A stretch of 64,000 bases of DNA from Pedobacter cryotolerans (GTDB lineage Bacteria > Bacteroidota > Bacteroidia > Sphingobacteriales > Sphingobacteriaceae), in contig NZ_SWBO01000001.1 of the NCBI RefSeq assembly GCF_005116475.1, forward strand, positions 1 to 64,000, given 5' to 3'. Below are positions 61,548-64,000 of this stretch, piece by piece (within the stretch, counting starts at the first letter, position 1; every line of letters starts with the position of its first letter). A program made the translations under genes and the position numbers. The notes beneath the pieces were generated by a model. That model was not told the origin of the DNA. It saw only the letters and a program-made list of their open reading frames with translations, and made no database searches.

Positions 61548-61976
61548 CTATCGGCTAATAACTTCACTGAAAGAAAAAGTTCTCTGCTCATCGCCTGTTA
61601 TTTCTATCTCAACTTTCACATAATTTTCTGGTAATAAATCTTCTATTTTTGATGGCCATTCTATTAAACAAAAGTCGCCGCTGTAAAAATATTCTTCATA
61701 GCCAATATCATAAGCTTCTTGTATGTTTTTTAACCGATAAAAATCAAAATGATAAATTTTTCCAGCTTTGCTAACATATTCATTAACAATTGAAAAAGTT
61801 GGGCTACTCACCACATCTTCAACTCCTAAAACTTCACAAAAGATTTTAATAAACGTTGTTTTGCCAGCTGCCATTTCTCCTTCAAAAATGAAAAATTTTT
61901 CGCCCTTGGCAAACGATAGAAGCTCTTCAGCAATTGTTGGTAATTCTGCGGTGCTGTTAATTGAGATTGATTTCAT
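61548..61976 (-). CDS. tsaE: tRNA threonylcarbamoyladenosine biosynthesis ATPase
   Basis: 142 residues from MKSISINSTAEL at 61976; the in-frame ATG at 61994 would add six residues encoded inside an intergenic palindrome. P-loop FEGEMAAGKTTFIK (about 31-44), VSSPTFSIVNEY, HFDFYRLKN and LIEWPSKIEDLLP are the TsaE hallmarks. Works with TsaB and TsaD in t6A37 tRNA modification. Downstream of porX across a repeat, a common Bacteroidota arrangement. Confidence 0.93.
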   Translation of the reverse strand: MKSISINSTAELPTIAEELLSFAKGEKFFIFEGEMAAGKTTFIKIFCEVLGVEDVVSSPTFSIVNEYVSKAGKIYHFDFYRLKNIQEAYDIGYEEYFYSGDFCLIEWPSKIEDLLPENYVKVEIEITGDEQRTFSFSEVISR

Positions 61977-61988
61977 TAAATCTAATAT

Positions 61989-62055
61989 CGTCATTTCGAA
62001 CCGAAGGGAGAAATCTAATAAACAGATTTCTCCTCGTTCCTCGTTCGAAATGACG
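61989..62055. repeat. Dispersed intergenic palindromic repeat, copy 6
   Basis: Outer arms CGTCATTTCGAAC (61989-62001) and GTTCGAAATGACG (62043-62055) are exact inverses; inner arms GAGAAATCT and AGATTTCTC also pair. It lies between tsaE and porX. Confidence 0.85.
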
Positions 62056-62063
62056 GATCGCTA

Positions 62064-63617
62064 TTACCTCGAACTATAAGTAACCACCGGAATAATCATT
62101 TCTTCTAAAGAAATGCCGCCATGCTGAAACGTTTCGTTATAATAATTAACAAACTGATTGTAATTGTTTTGGTAAACGAAATATTGGTCTTCTTTTGCAA
62201 AAATATAGTTAGAGCTGATATTTATTTTTGGCAACTGTGCTTCGTGAGGGTTTTTAATCAAAAACACTTCTTTAGGGTTAAAGTTTAGATTTCTACCTTG
62301 CTTGTAACGTAAATTGGTATTTGTACTTCTATCGCCAATAACCTTACTAGGGTGTTTTACCCTAATTGTACCATGATCTGTAGTGATGATAACCTTTACC
62401 CTTTTCTGAGAAATTTTCTTTAACAAATCTAACAAAGGAGAATGCTCAAACCACGATAAAGTTAAAGAACGGTAGGCAGCATCATCATTTGCCAATTCGC
62501 GAATCATTTGCATATCTGTACGGGCATGCGAAAGCATATCAACAAAATTATAAACAATGGCATTAAAGTCATTATCCATCAAATTATTCACTTTATCAGT
62601 TAAGTCTTTGCCTTGGTCAAAAGTTAAAATTTTATGGTAACTAAACTTGCATTCTTTTCTTAAGCTTCGCTTAATTTGCTCTCTTAAAAACGTTTCTTCG
62701 TGCAGGTTTTTTCCGCCTTCATCATCATCATTTTGCCAAAGTGATGGAAATTTCCTTTCCATTTCTAAAGGCATCAAGCCTGAAAAAATAGCATTACGTG
62801 CATATTGTGTAGCCGTTGGTAAAATACTCGAATAAGTATCTTCTTCTTCTAAACGAAAATATTCACTAATTAACGGATTGATAATTTTCCATTGATCATA
62901 GCGCAAATTATCAATCAGAATAAAAAACACAGGTGTGTTTTCACTCAATAACGGAAAAGCTTTTTTCTTCAATAACTCATTAGATAGCAATGGAGCTTTT
63001 TCTTTTCCATTAACCCAACCTAAATAATTATCCTCAATAAATTTAGAGAACTGTGTGTTAGCTTCAGACTTTTGCATCGTCAAAATCTCGTGCATCTGTG
63101 GGTCATCAAGCTTTTCTAATTCTAATTCCCAAAACACTAATTTTTTATATACATCAACCCATTCTTCATAACTTAACTTATCGTTTAAAGTCATGCCGAT
63201 ATTTCTAAAATCTTGTTGATAAGCAGAAGAAGTTCTTTCGCTCACTAAACGTTTATTGTCAACAATTTTTTTAATGGTTAGCAAAACCTGTTTAGGGTTT
63301 ACTGGTTTAATTAAATAATCATCAATTTTAGATCCGATGGCATCCTCCATCAAGTTTTCTTCTTCACTTTTAGTGATTAAAACAACTGGAACATCATTAC
63401 GGATATTTTTAATGGCGGTTAGGGTTTCTAAACCACTTAAGCCTGGCATATTTTCGTCTAAAAAAACAAGATCAAAATGTTCTTTTCCAAATGCTTCTAA
63501 AGCATCATTTCCATTGGTAAAAGTAGTTACATGGTATCCTTTTTCGTTCAGTAATAAGATATGTGGTTTTAATAAGTTAATCTCATCATCAGCCCATAAA
63601 ATTTTGGTTTCCTGCAT
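62064..63617 (-). CDS. porX: PorX: response regulator with PglZ/alkaline phosphatase domain
   Basis: 517 residues. N-terminal receiver domain (about 5-120: ILWADDEINLL, phospho-acceptor Asp54 in VFLDENMPGLSG, LIKPVNPKQVL). Then a helical linker (about 140-210) and a PglZ/alkaline-phosphatase-superfamily domain (about 215-517: FFILIDNLRYDQW, IVYNFVDMLSHARTD, VIITTDHGTIRV, then FQHGGISLEEMIIPV). This architecture is that of PorX, which with the kinase PorY controls the type IX secretion system and is reported to act as a nucleotide-oligomer phosphodiesterase. Upstream of tsaE. Confidence 0.93.
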   Translation of the reverse strand: MQETKILWADDEINLLKPHILLLNEKGYHVTTFTNGNDALEAFGKEHFDLVFLDENMPGLSGLETLTAIKNIRNDVPVVLITKSEEENLMEDAIGSKIDDYLIKPVNPKQVLLTIKKIVDNKRLVSERTSSAYQQDFRNIGMTLNDKLSYEEWVDVYKKLVFWELELEKLDDPQMHEILTMQKSEANTQFSKFIEDNYLGWVNGKEKAPLLSNELLKKKAFPLLSENTPVFFILIDNLRYDQWKIINPLISEYFRLEEEDTYSSILPTATQYARNAIFSGLMPLEMERKFPSLWQNDDDEGGKNLHEETFLREQIKRSLRKECKFSYHKILTFDQGKDLTDKVNNLMDNDFNAIVYNFVDMLSHARTDMQMIRELANDDAAYRSLTLSWFEHSPLLDLLKKISQKRVKVIITTDHGTIRVKHPSKVIGDRSTNTNLRYKQGRNLNFNPKEVFLIKNPHEAQLPKINISSNYIFAKEDQYFVYQNNYNQFVNYYNETFQHGGISLEEMIIPVVTYSSR

Positions 63618-63772
63618 TATATATACTTTTTATGTAATTTAAAGGTTTTAAAAAGCGCTAAACTTTCTACTACCGATAAAAATAGCAATTTTTGTACCGT
63701 AATATATCAGTTGGCAGTTTTTAGTTTGCTTTGGCTTTATTCCAACCTTTTAATACTGCAACAAATTAAAGA

Positions 63773-64000
63773 ATGAACAAAAAGAAAATAATAAACGACC
63801 CTGTTTATGGGTTCATCAGCATCCCCTCTGCGTTGATTTATGATTTGATCTCACATCCTTATTTTCAACGTTTGCGATACATTAAACAACTTGGGATGAC
63901 CCATTTGGTTTATCCAGGGGCATTACATACCAGGTTTCATCACGCTATTGGAGCAATGCATTTAATGGGTTTAGCTTTAGAAGTGCTTAGAAACAAAGGG
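63773..64000 (+). CDS. HD-domain phosphohydrolase, partial at the window end
   Basis: 76 residues visible from ATG 63773, in frame to the last base. KIINDPVYGFISIP, FQRLRYIKQLGMTHLVYPG and HTRFHHAIGAMHLM are the start of the dGTPase-like HD superfamily, in which HTRFxHsiG carries the first metal ligands. Many relatives are annotated HD superfamily phosphohydrolase. The rest of the gene lies outside the window. Confidence 0.88.
   Translation, partial: MNKKKIINDPVYGFISIPSALIYDLISHPYFQRLRYIKQLGMTHLVYPGALHTRFHHAIGAMHLMGLALEVLRNKG

Overview
This AT-rich window reads as the chromosome of a Bacteroidota bacterium, most likely Sphingobacteriaceae (Pedobacter or a close relative). The evidence is the gene content: PorX of the type IX secretion system, an Oar/TonB-type outer membrane receptor, an IPExxxVDY-family gene between acpP-fabF-rnc and pyk, DUF4175 and DUF2911 proteins, and many exported hydrolases. 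Several starts carry upstream TAnnTTTG promoter boxes, the Bacteroidota -7 element, and strong Shine-Dalgarno sequences are mostly absent. Genus assignment is inference. I saw no tRNA, rRNA, CRISPR array or prophage.

Layout. 1-0.7 kb: the tail of a transposase cut by the window edge, followed by palindromic repeats. 0.7-5 kb: two overlapping exported amidohydrolase-like genes. 5-6.2 kb: a gene-poor spacer full of repeat debris, including a 21-bp tandem array. 6.2-10 kb: a TonB/Oar receptor and a small membrane protein. 10-13.4 kb: a tryptophan biosynthesis operon (trpE-trpG-trpC, with no trpD in place) preceded by an unmarked 26-codon leader peptide (TWQW) and a classical attenuator. 13.4-18.8 kb: a ParE-type toxin-antitoxin pair, trmB plus an alkyltransferase-like gene, an AhpD-like protein, a Trp/Tyr-rich exported protein and an RsmI-like methyltransferase. 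19-27.7 kb: conserved housekeeping genes (nadD, gmk, yicC, plsC, rnc, fabF, acpP, pyk), interrupted by a four-helix-bundle gene flanked by inverted AACTG-type repeats. 27.8-35.7 kb: an NfeD/SPFH pair, a frameshifted nucleotidyltransferase with a small upstream gene, an S9 peptidase, an ECF sigma/anti-sigma pair, DUF2911 and a 59-residue membrane protein. 35.7-47.2 kb: a GH9-polysaccharide deacetylase fusion, ppc, ybeY, a giant DUF4175 protein, a GDPD-GH16 fusion and a cold-shock protein. 47.3-64 kb: a lipoprotein, a NAGPA-type glycosidase, a zinc metalloprotease, an aspartyl protease with PDZ, dacB, an esterase, a chitinase-led operon with an AONS-like enzyme, a histidine phosphatase and an MFS transporter, then a VanX-like dipeptidase, alanine dehydrogenase, tsaE, porX and the start of an HD-domain gene.

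Most of the window is ordinary core genome. The points of interest are the trp attenuator with an almost leaderless leader peptide; three related GC-rich palindromic elements read through as protein ends in trpE, trpG and trpC; a dispersed family of intergenic inverted repeats; the repeat-flanked four-helix-bundle gene; and several unusual enzyme fusions or degenerate enzymes (GDPD-GH16, GH9-CE4, amidohydrolase domains without metal ligands). I did not find a large new defence or biosynthetic system.
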